A program made the position numbers and the translations under genes. A stretch of 64,000 nt of DNA from Eutreptiella sp. 'Long Island Sound 2002'. Taxonomy: Eukaryota; Euglenozoa; Euglenophyceae; Eutreptiales; Eutreptiaceae. Below the pieces are notes generated by a model that had not been told where the DNA came from, ran no database searches, and saw nothing but the letters and a program-made list of their open reading frames with translations. Location of the stretch: assembly GCA_964036045.1 (NCBI GenBank), contig OZ038378.1, positions 55,982,995-56,046,994 on the forward strand, given 5' to 3'. How positions within the stretch are numbered: position 1 is the stretch's first letter; every line of letters begins with the position of its first letter. Below, piece after piece: positions 11,456 through 22,727 of this stretch.

Positions 11456-13967
11456 TCCAGGAGGTGAAGGCTGAGGGGCTTGAGCAGAGCGGCCTTCATA
11501 TCGTCAAACGCCTTCTCTGACTCGGGGGTCCAGGCTAATGCCTTCTTACTCCCCTTCTTGCGATCCTCACGACCCACTTCCAACAGCTTAGTTAGGGGGG
11601 CTGCATGCTCTGCGTACGTGTGAACGTACGCAGACTAGAAGTTGCAAAACCACAAGAACACCCTCATCTGTGTGATGTTCTTGGGTCGTTCCCAGTGTGC
11701 AACAGACGCCAGCTTCCCCGGAATGGGGCGGCGAATTCCGTGGCCCACGACCTGTCCCCCGAACTCCACCTCCGTGGCCAAGAGAACTGCCTTCGCACCG
11801 TTGCACGTCAACTGATGCTTGCGGAGGACGTCGAGGACTCGGCAGAGATCAACGAAGTGGGCCTCGATCAGCTCATCATCCTTCATCTCTGGCGTCCCGA
11901 TGCAGACAATGATGTCGTCCACAAACGGATCTGCGCAGTCCAGGTCTCGGAGAAGATCCTCCGTCATGTGCTGGAACTGAGCGTTGGCGTTCTTCACCCC
12001 CATGGCCATCACTTTCCAGCGCATGAGCCCAAGGGGGGTCAACATCGCGGTGGCGTCTTGAGAGCTCTTCACAGGGGCATCTGGTGATACCCTTGCTTGA
12101 GGTCGAGGATGCTGAAGATCCGCTTCCCCTGTTGTTTGTGCATCAGGTTGTCGATGAGGGGTAGGCAGTAGGCGTCGGGTTGGGACTCCGAATTCAAATC
12201 ACGGTAGTCCACGACAAGCCTCCACTCCCCTGCCACCTTCTTCGGGACGACAAAGCAGGGGGAGGTCCAATCGCTCGAGCACGGCTTGATCCACCCTCGC
12301 TCAATGAACTTCTGCAGGATCTTGATCATGGCCTGCTCGTGTTCTCCCTTCATCTGGAAGTCGCGGTGGCGTTGGGGCCGGTATCTCTGCTTCAGGGGTA
12401 TCGTGGCCTCCCCGAACGCCCCCCTCACCGGCGGGTTCTGGCATGGCTTGCCACTAAGGACGTCTCCGTAGAACTTGAAGATCTCATTCATCTTGGCCTT
12501 GTACTTGGGGTGGTCCGCCAATGACTTGGCCTCCTTGGGCACGTTGACCACCGAACGCACCACCGCGTGCCTTGTCTCTGGCATCCCTGAGTTGGGCATC
12601 CACGTCTTGCGGCCGTCGCCTTCGCGGGTCATGACCCCGTCTTCAAAGTTTTGGCGACTGTTGGCTGCGGGTTGTGGATGGTGATGCTGTCGTGTGGGAC
12701 GACGTAGATCGCCCCACGTCGGTGGATTGGAGCCGGTTGGTTCGTCCTCGTCAGCCCAGTGCTCCAGCATAAACGCCACAAATTCAATTCTCGTGAAGCG
12801 TCCCGTAAGGAGCGCCCGGTCTACCCACCAGGACTTGGCGGGCGGTCCCTTGGATGGGACCCCCAGGTGCATGGGGTTCCACATATACCCGCACACCATA
12901 TCCAACTCATCCGGCGAGAGAGCGTCCCGTGCCATCTTTGGCGCTCCCGTGTCGCGATTTGGGTGGGCCAGAGACCCATCCACATATGCGGCAATGGTGG
13001 TCCAACCCTTGGCAGGCCGTGGCAGCGAGTTCCCCTGGGCGTCCACGAAGATGTCCTCGGTCAAAGGGAGTTGGGTGTCGATCGGGGTCATGAACCACAG
13101 ATCTTTCACCCACGCGGCGTCCTTGGCGTCCTCCATCTCCAACGAGGGGATGGTCACGACAGCTCGGGGGCAGTCGCGGACAATGTTTGCTACGACACGC
13201 TCCAAAGAGCCACGTGCAGCGTGGATATACAGCGAATCCGAAACATTGCCGCTCCAACCAGGCATCCATCCATCGTCCTCCTTGGCCCAGACCTTAGGGC
13301 ACTTCCGCACCGGTGCGTTGCCAAAAATGTCCATCTACGGGCCTCTCAGTCCGAGCTCACCGAGTGCCATGTGGAAGGCCCGCTCAGACAAGCCATACTC
13401 ATCCTCCATTTCGGCTGTGGGGGGTCTTGTCGACGCACTCCTCACGGCCTGAGCCAAGGCGGCCCGCTCAGCTGGTTCCCAAGGAGACGCCTGAGGCTCC
13501 ATGGTGGTGCTCAGCCAGCTCAGCTTATCGGCGTCCTCGACGAGCATGGTGCGCCTGTGGGGAAGAACCCCGGCGTGGGCGATGTCCAAAAAGTCAAAAC
13601 CCATGATCATGTCTAACTCCGGCAAGTCTGCTTCGAAGAACAAACCCTTGATCTGGTTTCGGTGACCAAGATCTGGGCGCAACAGCTGCTCGTGGCGGAC
13701 GAGATTCAGGCGGATCTCCGCCTCATCAAGTCCGCCCTCCATGATTTCGCCATTGGCCACTCTGAGGGTGACCGGCGCGGCGTTGCGGCGCAAGGATCTG
13801 GCACTCAGCAGCCCTTTGCGCACCAGGCTAACCCGAGCTCCGGTGTCCACAACGATCTCGAAGATCCGCTCCTTGCCGACACTGCTCACCCCTCGGACCC
13901 GGAGATGCAACTGGCGACGTTTGCCGACCTGGCGTATCGCATGCAACCCGAGGATCGCAGGATTCAT
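11456..13967 (-). pseudogene. Ty3/gypsy-type pol: retropepsin and reverse transcriptase, truncated
   Basis: The frame starts with ATG at 13967. The retropepsin has the active-site motif VVDTGARVSLV about 40 residues in. A long spacer follows, then the RT: RGWIKPCSSDWTSPCFVVPK, WRLVVDYRDLN, and motif A SILDLKQGYHQMPL. After a one-base frame break near 12068, the RT continues as LTPLGLMRWKVMAMGVKNA and the catalytic box FVDDIIV (FVDD in place of YVDD). Below a UAG at 11641-11639 the frame still reads APLTKLLEVG and LAWTPESEKAFDDMK, the RT connection region. The similarity stops near 11456; RNase H and integrase are absent. A UAG also lies at 13337-13335. The protein would have matured Gag-Pol and copied element RNA into DNA; this copy is dead. 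Confidence 0.88.
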
Positions 13968-15925
13968 CAGGATCTTTGTGATCCGGCTGGGTAGGCAGTA
14001 CTGCGTGGGTCGTGTCTGGAGCCGTGCGCGGCTTCATCCACATCCAGTGTGTTTTCACACACAGTCACAAGAGTGACGGGGGTGCTCTCCTGATGAGAAG
14101 AGCAAGGGATCCCCGGTTGTAGAGACCCCCTGTCACTAGGGCTTCTCTAGGCCTTGGGCCCCGAGGATCCTTGTGGCTGGCCGTTCGCAAGCTGGTTGCG
14201 CAGATCTTGGATTTGCACCATCCGCTTGGCGTAGCGGTCCCCAATTGCGTCGATCTGACGATGTTGGTAGGGACCACGGCTACCACGCTGGTCACGCTGC
14301 GGGACCTTGTCAGGATGACGCTAGAAGTATTGTGCCTTCTCCCTCCTTGCCATTTCACAGCAAGTATCATCATGCCGATGATCACGATTCTGCCCGTAGC
14401 AGAGGAAACATCCACCTTTGCCGTCTTGACCGCTATATTGTTCACGGTACTCCCAGAACGACAGCGGTGGGGTACCCCAGTAGCATGGCTCCTTCCGCTA
14501 TCGGGTTGTGTTCATCTGGTTGGTGTTCTGTACACCGAGCACTTCAGGCAGTATGGCGTCCACTTCGTGTACTCTAACTTCAGGGTAGGGACTCTGGGGC
14601 TTGTCTCCGGTGACATCGCATGCGCCACCACCGCCCTTCGGCGTGTCTTGTTTGGCGGCGGTGCTGCCCACAACGATGGCCGCGTCCGTTTGCCGAATGT
14701 CACGCTAGACTGAGTTCCGTTGACCTCCACAGTCTTGGTGTTGGGCCTCTTTGCGGTGCTGCAGGGTCATCTTCTCGCTGATGAAGTTGATGATCTCATC
14801 TGCAGTCAGCCGCGGGTCGATGGCCTGGACCTTCAGCATGCCCGTAGTCCACTTGACCCTGTCCATGGCCTTGAGACTCTCTCCCATCCCGCGGTCTTCC
14901 GTGGTGATCATCAGGGCGTTCTTCATTTTATCGAAGCCGCAGTGCGCGGTCGCCCAGGAGTTGATCCATTGCGGCAAGCCCTGCTGCTGCTGCTGGGGTA
15001 GGAGGACCTTGACCACCGTCTGGTATCGACCTCACTTTTGCTCCTCCACCTGGATCTTCTCCTGCCACTTGTATGGCAGCATGTCGTAGACCCGGGCGGC
15101 TTCCGACTCCTCCGTCCAGTCCTCGACGTACCGCCTCAAGTGGCGGTACTCCCGGCGGAACTCCCGCCAATCCGCCACCCGGATGTGGCCTCCCGATGTC
15201 GTGAGCAACACGGCCTTGAGCTGGCACTAGGCATGGTGCGGGAGATCGGCGACTTCTTCCTCGCCACATCCCGTTCCAGGTAGGATCTTGCCATCGTCCA
15301 CCCAATTGTCGAGCTTCTTCTTCACGTTGGCCGGGAAACGGTGGGGGAGCATGGCCAAGCAGGACCGCTGACGCTAGGCATCACTACACCCGATGTTCGA
15401 GTCGTTGACGCATTTGTTACACATCCGCTCGAACTCGTCCAGTTCCTCTGGGTGGCCGTTGTACTTGGGCATGGGGATGTTGGCCGTGACCCGGGCCATC
15501 TGCGCCTTGGCCAGTCCGTTGGCCAGCACGGTGGGGGTTGCCCCTGTCCCTGTCGCCCGGGGCGCATTCCATGTATTCCCTCCGTACTCCTGCACGTGTA
15601 GGGCGTTCACGGCTGCCTCGGTGGATGGGGGTTGTCCCACGGCGTGCGCACCAACCTCGGCGTCAGCGACATACGGGGGCGGAGGTCCCTCAAAGGAGGG
15701 GTACTCCCCTTGCACTGGGACTTGCACCACGCTAGGTCCAAGGCCCAAGCTGTGGGGTTGCACGTGGCTCGGATTCGGCATCGGGGCGTGCGGCTCCACC
15801 GGGGCTAGCGCTCTGAGCATGCTCTGCCCGAATCCCTGTGGTGGCGCCGGGACAGCTCCAACATGTTCCGCTCGAACTTGGCACTGATGTGTAGTTGGAT
15901 CCACCATGGTTCCATTCCTGCGCAT
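13967..15925 (-). pseudogene. gypsy-type gag with seven premature stops in one unbroken frame
   Basis: From ATG at 15925 a single minus frame of about 650 codons can be read to a UGA at 13969-13967. Six UAGs (at 15376, 15229, 14707, 14500, 14323, 14149) and one UGA (15034) interrupt it, and there is no frameshift. Recognisable parts are a Pro-rich N-terminus, a helical capsid-like centre (FERMCNKCVNDSN, WREFRREYRHLRRYVEDW, LPYKWQEKIQVEEQK), a Gln run followed by a second helical region, and a zinc-knuckle-like CFLCYGQNRDHRHDDTCC around 14345-14395. The protein would package element RNA. The terminal UGA overlaps the pol ATG (TGATG). No flanking LTR pair was found. Confidence 0.75.
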
Positions 15926-16003
15926 TCTCCTAGCTTACGGGGATAACGTACTAGCAGGTATGGTGACTGGAGGCCCAAAAATGGCGCTTCTGCAGACAAA
16001 GGA

Positions 16004-16012
16004 ATATATATA
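16004..16012 (-). promoter_or_regulatory. Possible TATA box upstream of the gypsy gag
   Basis: TATATATA on the minus strand lies about 80 nt upstream of the gag start codon, in the right orientation to drive the element. No LTR boundary or primer-binding site could be fixed around it, so the assignment rests on position and sequence only. Confidence 0.25.
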
Positions 16013-16022
16013 GCGCCTGTAG

Positions 16023-16180
16023 ACCGCTAGGCAGGCACACCAACGCAGTGTGCGTGCCTCACCCGTGTGCCCCTACTGTCAAGGGGATGCGGAGACGCAA
16101 GAGCACATTCTATGGCACTGTGCGGCATGGACACACGGGCGGATGAACCTCTGCAGTTCTTGCACCCTGCCGTCCTTGTC
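16023..16180 (+). pseudogene. C-terminal zinc-finger remnant of a non-LTR retrotransposon
   Basis: The plus frame reads ASPVCPYCQGDAETQEHILW followed by HCAAW. This is the C-x2-C-x8-H-x4-C zinc-binding motif that follows the reverse transcriptase in many LINE ORF2 proteins (the zf-RVT type, usually ending HCPAW). It helps the element protein bind nucleic acid. The RT that should precede it is missing, because the minus-strand gypsy element lies immediately upstream. The following frame stays open to about 16520 but is disturbed by a small duplication (GGGGTCCCCTACGA at 16188 and 16209). It may derive from the same family as the endonuclease fragment at 7519. Confidence 0.5.
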
Positions 16181-16679
16181 GTCTCCGGGGTCCCCTACGA
16201 TGACTTTGGGGTCCCCTACGACAACAAGGGCACCCTCGGGTATGGTTCCCTCGTGGGCGGTTGCCACTGAGGGTGACACCACCGACCCGACGTCGTCGGA
16301 CCCCATCAGGGACCGGCGCACGATGTCCACGTTCCCCTCGGGGTCAAATGTGGGCGGCACGCTACTCCTGGGCCACTTCCGGTTGAAGCAAGGCCAGCTG
16401 GTTGTGGCACCTGAGCGCCTCGGGGGTAAGGCCAGCGGGTCCAAAGCCTCCTCTGCGACCATGATGCAGGTTTGGCTGGATCGGGCTCTGGTCGGCCACG
16501 TCCCCGGCTGCTTGGCTTGATTTGGGCACCGTGTTGCCTTTTTGCTTGGTCCTCCCTTGGCTTGCCTCACTGCGTCAAAAAAGGCAACCCTGTCCTGAAA
16601 TCCTGCACACCCTTGGACAGTCACACCAGCAAGGCTGCAACAGCTCGATGAGGATCACTCGGGTGTGCAAGGTGGTGCT

Positions 16680-18837
16680 CAGTGGCGGATGGACCCGAAA
16701 ATGATGGGGTGGGAAGCACATACGATGAACATAAGAAAAGCAGAAATAGGGGACCCTATGTGACGAAAGGATTCACAGTAGGTCACTAAACACAGATGGC
16801 AGGAGAGGTCAGGATCAGGATATTGGGAAGGAGGAAGGTTGCTTGAACCCATATCCAATCCAACCTTCAAACCAATCCAAGGAGTAATGACACCCAAATC
16901 TGGGTGCAGAAATGGCAAAAATAGCCAAAATTGGGTTGAATCCCATGGGTGGCCCGGGCAGCCGATGTTGACCCTGTAGCTCGTGGGGTAGGAGGTGGGA
17001 CCCAGGACTCATACCTAAGTGTGGAACTTAGAATTAGGTCCCGACTCCTCATGGGCCTGGAGAAATGGGGTCGCCATCAGGCGACATGGGGGGCTGAAAT
17101 TGGGGTCCAAAATGGGGTGATTTGGCATACCCCAAAATGGGCGAAAAATGAAAATATCCCCAAGGGTATTCCTCCATGATGGCTTGGACACAAAACCTAA
17201 GATTCTATGTGGGACCCAATGAGTGTCCATTGTGGGCCCACACATACTTGGTTCCCAAAGATCCCCACTTGCCATGGAGCGCACGTTGGCCAAAATGGCA
17301 AAATGGCCCACACTCATCTTGGGTTGGCTCCTTGTGAGTGGGCGCATTGGTCCGCCCACGTGGCAGGTGAGCCGTGGCGACCAATATGCACAAGCAACAT
17401 ACCATGAGTGGTCCATTGGTCCATGCACCCGGCGTGCACGGGGGGGGCTAAATATGGTGTATGCCGGGCCAAAAATATGTAACATGGCCAAAAATAGCCG
17501 AAAATGCGCACACTCGGGGCTGGGGCAAATGTGGCACGTGTCCGATTTGGACCGGAGTATGTCCTAAATTTGGACTCAAGTCGTTTCTGTCCGACATATC
17601 TTTTGGGCGTCGATCAAACCCACCTAGATTTGGGAATGGTGGGGTTCACAAGTGAGCCCATGATTTAGGATTGACCCAAATCGCCCACAAGAAGGCGTTG
17701 ATGTGCCCGGCCCAAGTGGAGTTATTGGCTGGGCCCAAGATATGTTGGGCACCGAAGTATGTACCTTCAAAATATACTTGGGTCATGATGTCAATTAAGC
17801 GTATCGTGGAGAGATGGGGTCGCCACTTGACACCATGACAGCTCAAATATAGCAAAATTGGTGAAAAAAATGAAAAATTGACTTCAAATCCCCACAAAGA
17901 TAATTGAGTATCGCCGGTTCGGATTGAGTAGCTGGCGAATCCTTTTGTACATTATGTCTTGACACCAAAGACCTTCGATTCCGCCCTTGGGCTCCACTTG
18001 GGGCGCTTGGGAAGGTTGCATGCGGCGATCCCCAAGTGGGCACGTGAAAAAAAAGAAAATTGCAACCGGCGCACATTGATTGCGAGGCATTGCTTCGGGT
18101 GCCATCCCCACGCATCTTTGGGCGGCGGTTAGGTTATAAATTAGTGATTTGGGCTGGGGACAAAGGCTCCACTTCACATGAGGTCCATTGCCGGGCTCAT
18201 CTTAGAATGGTGCACCCACCAAATGGGCACATGCAATGACCTCAAATATGGCCTACAACCCTACCCATGGCCTTCTCTACCCAGCCTAGTGCCCTAGGAC
18301 CAAAGTATGCTTATATTCTTATGTATCTTTGGTCCTGGAACTCGCATGCACGTGCTTGGGTCAGGAATCGAACCCATTTTGTACGGCCGATTTTTGGCGT
18401 GCATGCTCCAAATATGGCCATGTGTGTTGCATACCACTTATTTGCATGTATCGGGCATATCATGTGATATGCCCCGTGTGTGTGTGCATGCAAAGAGGGA
18501 AGTTGTACCAACTCAACGTATTTTTCCACGTACTCGGTCCCCGAGTACGTGGGATGGCTCAGTTTTTGGGTCACACCAAAAATGGACAACCCTTTGGGCA
18601 CATAGAGTTGGGATCCAATGGGCTCATAATGGGGGTGATGGGGGCAAACACCCATCAACGGTGCCTATGAGGCACTTTAGGTCGCTTGTAGAAGCTTGCA
18701 CGCGCAAATCGCTTGTTATAAGACATGGGGGGCGAAAGCGCACTCTGGGGATTTTGGTTCAAGGGAAAAATCGGCGAGGCCATGCGGTTAGTCAGGAATT
18801 TAACTGTGCACAATCGGGTGTGTGTCACAGTGTGAAC
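16680..18837. other. No gene recognised
   Basis: The region is of mixed composition, with many short phrases such as CAAATATGG, GGGCCCA and AAAATGG that recur without a clear period. All frames are short and lack motifs. It resembles a decayed non-coding repeat. Confidence 0.5.
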
Positions 18838-19457
18838 TTATGAAAAAATTGCTTTATAAATTTGGCTTCGCAAAAACCTCGGCACAAGCAACACTGTCAT
18901 TTGCGACCGCGGCGACTGGCGTCTGTGATAAAATAATAGGTATGAATTGCCGCTGGTGCAGGCTGATTCACAACTGATGCATTGATTAATTGCCGTCGCG
19001 AAGCCGCACAAAATACAGGGTCCGCGGCCGAGGCGTGCCTCATTCTGCGTCAGTGTCTGTCTGCCCTGGCTCCGGCTCTCGTTATGGTCTAGAACTAGAG
19101 CTAGCGGACCGAAGAGGCGCCACAAGCGCACACAACATGCCTCGGGTACCCCGCTATCCCCGTCGCGGTAAGATCATTCTGACCATCTGCCGATGGGCCT
19201 AAACGCGTATGATGTCAACCAAACTCTGGAGTCGCCGGGAGAGAGGGAGTACAAAATTGCCGCAGGTCACACCACAGACACACAAGAGCACCTAGCGGGA
19301 CGATGATCAATCCAGTTGGGGCATTGCATAAATATGGTCCGCTGCTAAAACCCATCACGCTCCAGCTGATAACACGTGCCACACTAGTGCAGAGTGTGTG
19401 CCGCAGCTGCATAAAACTACGGACCCTTTGGACCGCCTGGGGTGCTGCACCATGTAC

Positions 19458-20042
19458 TCATTGTCCGAGCATATGTATAGCACATAATCCAGCGGAGATG
19501 GATCCCGAAACAAGCATGACGGCAACTTCACGTGATAGCGAGCACAATAGGAAACAACCAACCGAGGATCCTGCCGCATGACCGATGCCATGACCGCCTG
19601 AAGAGAAAAATAGACGGGAGCACAGACCAGGCCGTTCTCCGCAAGAAAGTGACAGGCTCAAGACGGGTGAAAGACCACTAGTGTGAGGTGCAGATCCATC
19701 AATACCTTCGTGCATGCGCTGTAGCACTAGTCTAGACAACTGCTGGCGAACATGCGCTAGCAAATATCCAGGAGCCTTGGGGGAAGACTCACAAATCCAC
19801 AGCAGACCTGGGGTGGTAAGCAGGACCACCTGGTGACCAAGGAGCGGACACAAAGAGGCCCTCCTCTCACACAACCTGACATCCATCGCAACCGCTACCA
19901 AAAACATGACTTCAGACAGGCGGATTCGCAAGACCGTGTCCCAAACCGCCAGGATGGTAAAACCCAAGTCGCGTACCATCCACTCCGCTATAGCAAGCAC
20001 TGCCCTGCATTGCCTGCCGTACACCTCCACACGGGCACTCAC
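19458..20042 (-). pseudogene. Uncharacterised 194-codon frame downstream of the RNase H remnant
   Basis: The minus frame is open to UAG at 19460-19458 and is in the same phase as the RNase H remnant upstream. It is hydrophobic and helical at first (VLAIAEWMVRDLGFTILAVW, EVMFLVAVAMDV), then Ser/Gly-rich. I see no catalytic motif. Below it another frame contains WHVLSAGA, which might be a ruined HxLRRGG motif of a tyrosine recombinase, but the key arginines are absent. Its position suggests a retroelement tail; function unknown. Confidence 0.3.
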
Positions 20043-20462
20043 ATGATTTTGCTCGTTACCCTAAAATAGTCCACAATACCTGCAAGCAGGAACATCAAAA
20101 TAGACTCGCGGGAGGAAGAGTAAAGTGCGAAGGTACGCCGCGTGTCGGTGTTGAGAACGGGGAACGCGGGCATCCTGGCGGATACGCACCTAGGTAGCGA
20201 CATCAAACCCCTTCCTAAGCACCTACTTCCCCAAAGCTGACGCTTGCCCCTGGGTAGTATCATATAGCTTGTCCATAACAGTGTTTATCTTGAACACTAC
20301 GGACCCTTGAAAGCAGACTAGACTTGGAGGATCATCAAATACTCCAACAAGAATATTCCAGGGAATAGGATACCGATCAGGGTCCTCCACGCTTTCGTCG
20401 CCGCCGTGTCTGCCTGCCGTTGCCATTCGGCGGCTACACCCGCCCGTGTCTCCCGAGTCATG

Positions 20463-20894
20463 CTACGCGGGAAGCCGGAACTCAACTACAGACCGGACGA
20501 CCGGTTGCTGAAACACCCACTTGACTAGCCCATCAAACCACGTGGCCGTATGCACCAATCTGCTGAAGTCACGGAGCTGCACCGCGGCATTATCACACAA
20601 CAGGCACACGCAACCTTGATACCCAGCACACGCCAACACCGGCAATGCAATCACCTCAGCCAATCACTCTAATGCTGTAGTTGACCCCGTTGCGCATCCA
20701 ATCCCAAGAGCCATCCGATTATGAATCTTGTCCCCCGTTGAGAAGATGATCCCTTGGCCATCCTTTTCATGTCCGACGCCCCAATCACCTAGCACATGCC
20801 CGGCATCGGTGGTTACAAGCAAAATAGGAGCTCGTCCGAGAATGAGTGGTAGAGACATTTCCACTGTAGGACGAACATGCGGAGGGACACCCAC
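20463..20894 (-). pseudogene. RNase H-like domain remnant of a retroelement
   Basis: Two successive frames in the same phase are split by a UGA near 20664. The first gives APILLVTTDAGHVLGDWGVG and GSTTALE. The second continues AEVIALPVLACAG and CVCLLCDNAAV, ending VEFRLPA before a UAG. The order of a TDA or TDG-like first acidic residue, an E in a helix, then a DN about 40 residues later fits the D-E-D core of retroelement RNase H, which removes the RNA strand after reverse transcription. No RT was found upstream. It could come from a LINE or a DIRS-type element. Confidence 0.4.
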
Positions 20895-21207
20895 ATTCTG
20901 GGGGGTCCTTAACGCAAAAAAAAATTGTTCCAGAACCTGTTATTTTCAAAAGAGCCTGCGGACAGTACATGCCTTCACCCCGGTGTTCCCAATTGTTCAA
21001 CCTTGAGTCCCTAGCCCCAAATTTGTATAAGCACACAACCATATGATCCTAGCCCCACATGTGTTGCATGATAGCATCCGAACCCTACCTCACACCCTGC
21101 ACAACTCAACATGAACAAGAGGAATGCCTTTTGCAATCAATTCCAGTGACGCAGCGTTCGACCACCTGAATGTTCCATCGCCGGTGGCATAGCTGATAAC
21201 AAACACC

Positions 21208-22366
21208 CTATAGCCGGTACAACCTCCGGAAGTGCACCCTGACACGCTCCGTAAGCTCACCTTTCCCCCCGCTGACACTCAAACCATGCTTCCTAGAAAT
21301 GGCCTTAAACTCAACTTTAGTCCACTCATGCAATTTCCCCCTCTCCATTGCCTGCAACACCGCCTCATCCACATCATACGCAAACACCAACTGCGCGGCA
21401 AGGTTAGAAGAGGTAGAGGGGACAACTGATGGGTTAAGAAGGTCAAAAGAGGAGCTACCTGCAACTTCACCCGGCTGCTCCAAATCCTCGTCCTCAATGT
21501 CTTCGTCCTCACCCTCCAACCCAACCCCATCCACATCGCCAATGTCGGCGTGACGTGTTGCCCTCTTGGGGACAACCCACAAATGCTGAATGTCCAACTG
21601 AACCTCTGCCTGACCATCCTCTTCCAAAGAAATTGGTAAATCCTTGAAAGCAGCAAGCCACCCAAGCAAACCACCACTTTCCACCTCAACCGCATGTCCT
21701 TGCTTCTGTTTGCGCGGGCTGAAAGGGGTCTTGCGCAGATCATCAAAAACCTTAAAGGGCCCCCAATCCCTGGTGCCTCCCCATTGCACCTTACCCACAA
21801 CGTCTCACACATGCGCTCCGTGCTTTGGCCAAAGTCCGTAGCCGTCACGTAGCTAAACACTCTCTCACACGAACACAAGCTTGCCTCAACCCAATCCTCC
21901 ACTATAGCACTACCATCCCACCCAGTTCCCTTGAATCGTGTTCGCACGTCTTCAATCAAACTGCGAAGAAACTTTATCCGGCTACCCTTGATGAGGCTAC
22001 TGCCTACGTCAACACCCAACGATTCCTCCCACCCCCGTGGAATGACATGACGCATGGTGGGCAACAGCTGTGTGCATATCACGTTCATCAAACCTTGGAC
22101 GGCGGCGACCCGCCCCCCCTTGGTCGCTTGAACTTTCTTGCTTGTGGCACAAACCACAGCAAAAACATCGCAAAAAAAAAAGCCGCCGTGAACTTGAAAA
22201 GGGGGTGCGAAAGTGCATCGAACAATCCCTCGGCCTTCTCCCTACCTCCCACGTCAGCCTCATGGTCAATGTACTCGGGCGGGTGTACCAGAACAGCAGG
22301 AAGATTCTCTAGCACAATATCAAGCTCGTGGAACATAGCTTCCACCCCACGCACACCAGTGCGACG
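21208..22366 (-). pseudogene. SAP-domain protein, frame-broken and N-terminally truncated
   Basis: Three overlapping frames together read as one protein. It begins HELDIVLENLPAVLVHPPEY (frame open from about 22366). After a shift at the 10-A run 22172-22181 it continues CATSKKVQATKGGR and WEESLGVDVGSSLIKGSRIK. After a second one-base break near 21795 comes WGPFKVFDDLRKTPFSPRKQ, then an acidic stretch EDEDIEDEDLEQPGE. The C-terminus, EFKAISRKHGLSVSGGKGEL plus TERV, matches the SAP fold (L-x-x-x-x-GL-x-x-x-G-K-x-E-L-x-x-R), a DNA-binding helix-turn-helix usually found in nuclear proteins. The upstream side runs into the 85-bp repeat block at 22370. The breaks may be assembly errors in homopolymers or real decay. 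The N-terminal family is not recognised. Confidence 0.55.
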
Positions 22367-22367
22367 G

Positions 22368-22562
22368 GAGAGCGGGGGGCAAAATTAGAAGTGGCCCACT
22401 TGTGGGCAAGGTGGCTGCGAACCCCTACCGCCTCGGGGATCCCCACCGCTTCTTAGCGGGGGGAAAAATCAGAAGTGGCCCACTTGTGGGCAAGGTGGCT
22501 ACATAACGCTTGCCGCCTCGGGGATCCCCACCGCCTCAGAGCGGGGGGCAGAATGAGAAGTG
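22368..22562. repeat. Isolated block of the 85-bp minisatellite family
   Basis: Slightly more than two units match the array at the left end of the window: GCGGGGGGCAAAATTAGAAG, then GTGGCCCACTTGTGGGCAAG. Here the inner dyad is GCCCACTTGTGGGC, the complementary spelling of the loop. A diverged unit with CGCCCAAAAGAGGGCG follows to about 22620. The block lies exactly where the SAP-domain coding frame is cut. Confidence 0.85.
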
Positions 22563-22681
22563 GCGCCCAAAAGAGGGCGGAATTGCTACGTAACTCCTGC
22601 TTTCTCGGCGAGCCCCAAAAGGGGGGGATAGACATGGCCCACGTTGGGCCGGGGCAAAAAGGCCTCCAGGGGTGGTCCTTA

Positions 22682-22727
22682 AGGGGGGTCCTTAAAAAAA
22701 AAAATCTCGTCCCTTAAGGACCCCCCT
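22682..22727. repeat. 14-bp perfect inverted repeat with A-rich loop
   Basis: AGGGGGGTCCTTAA at 22682-22695 is the reverse complement of TTAAGGACCCCCCT at 22714-22727, with an 18-nt loop containing an A run. A further direct GGTCCTTAAGG precedes it. No gene lies beside it, so a terminator role is not supported; it may be the end of a small fold-back element. Confidence 0.6.

Noticed and set aside
12069-13616. Plus-strand frames opposite pol
   Set aside because: The minus-strand retropepsin and RT motifs are clear, so these are shadows.
19355-19591. Tyrosine recombinase catalytic motif (WHVLSAGA)
   Set aside because: It resembles HxLRRGG only in spacing; both arginines are absent and no other catalytic residue could be placed.
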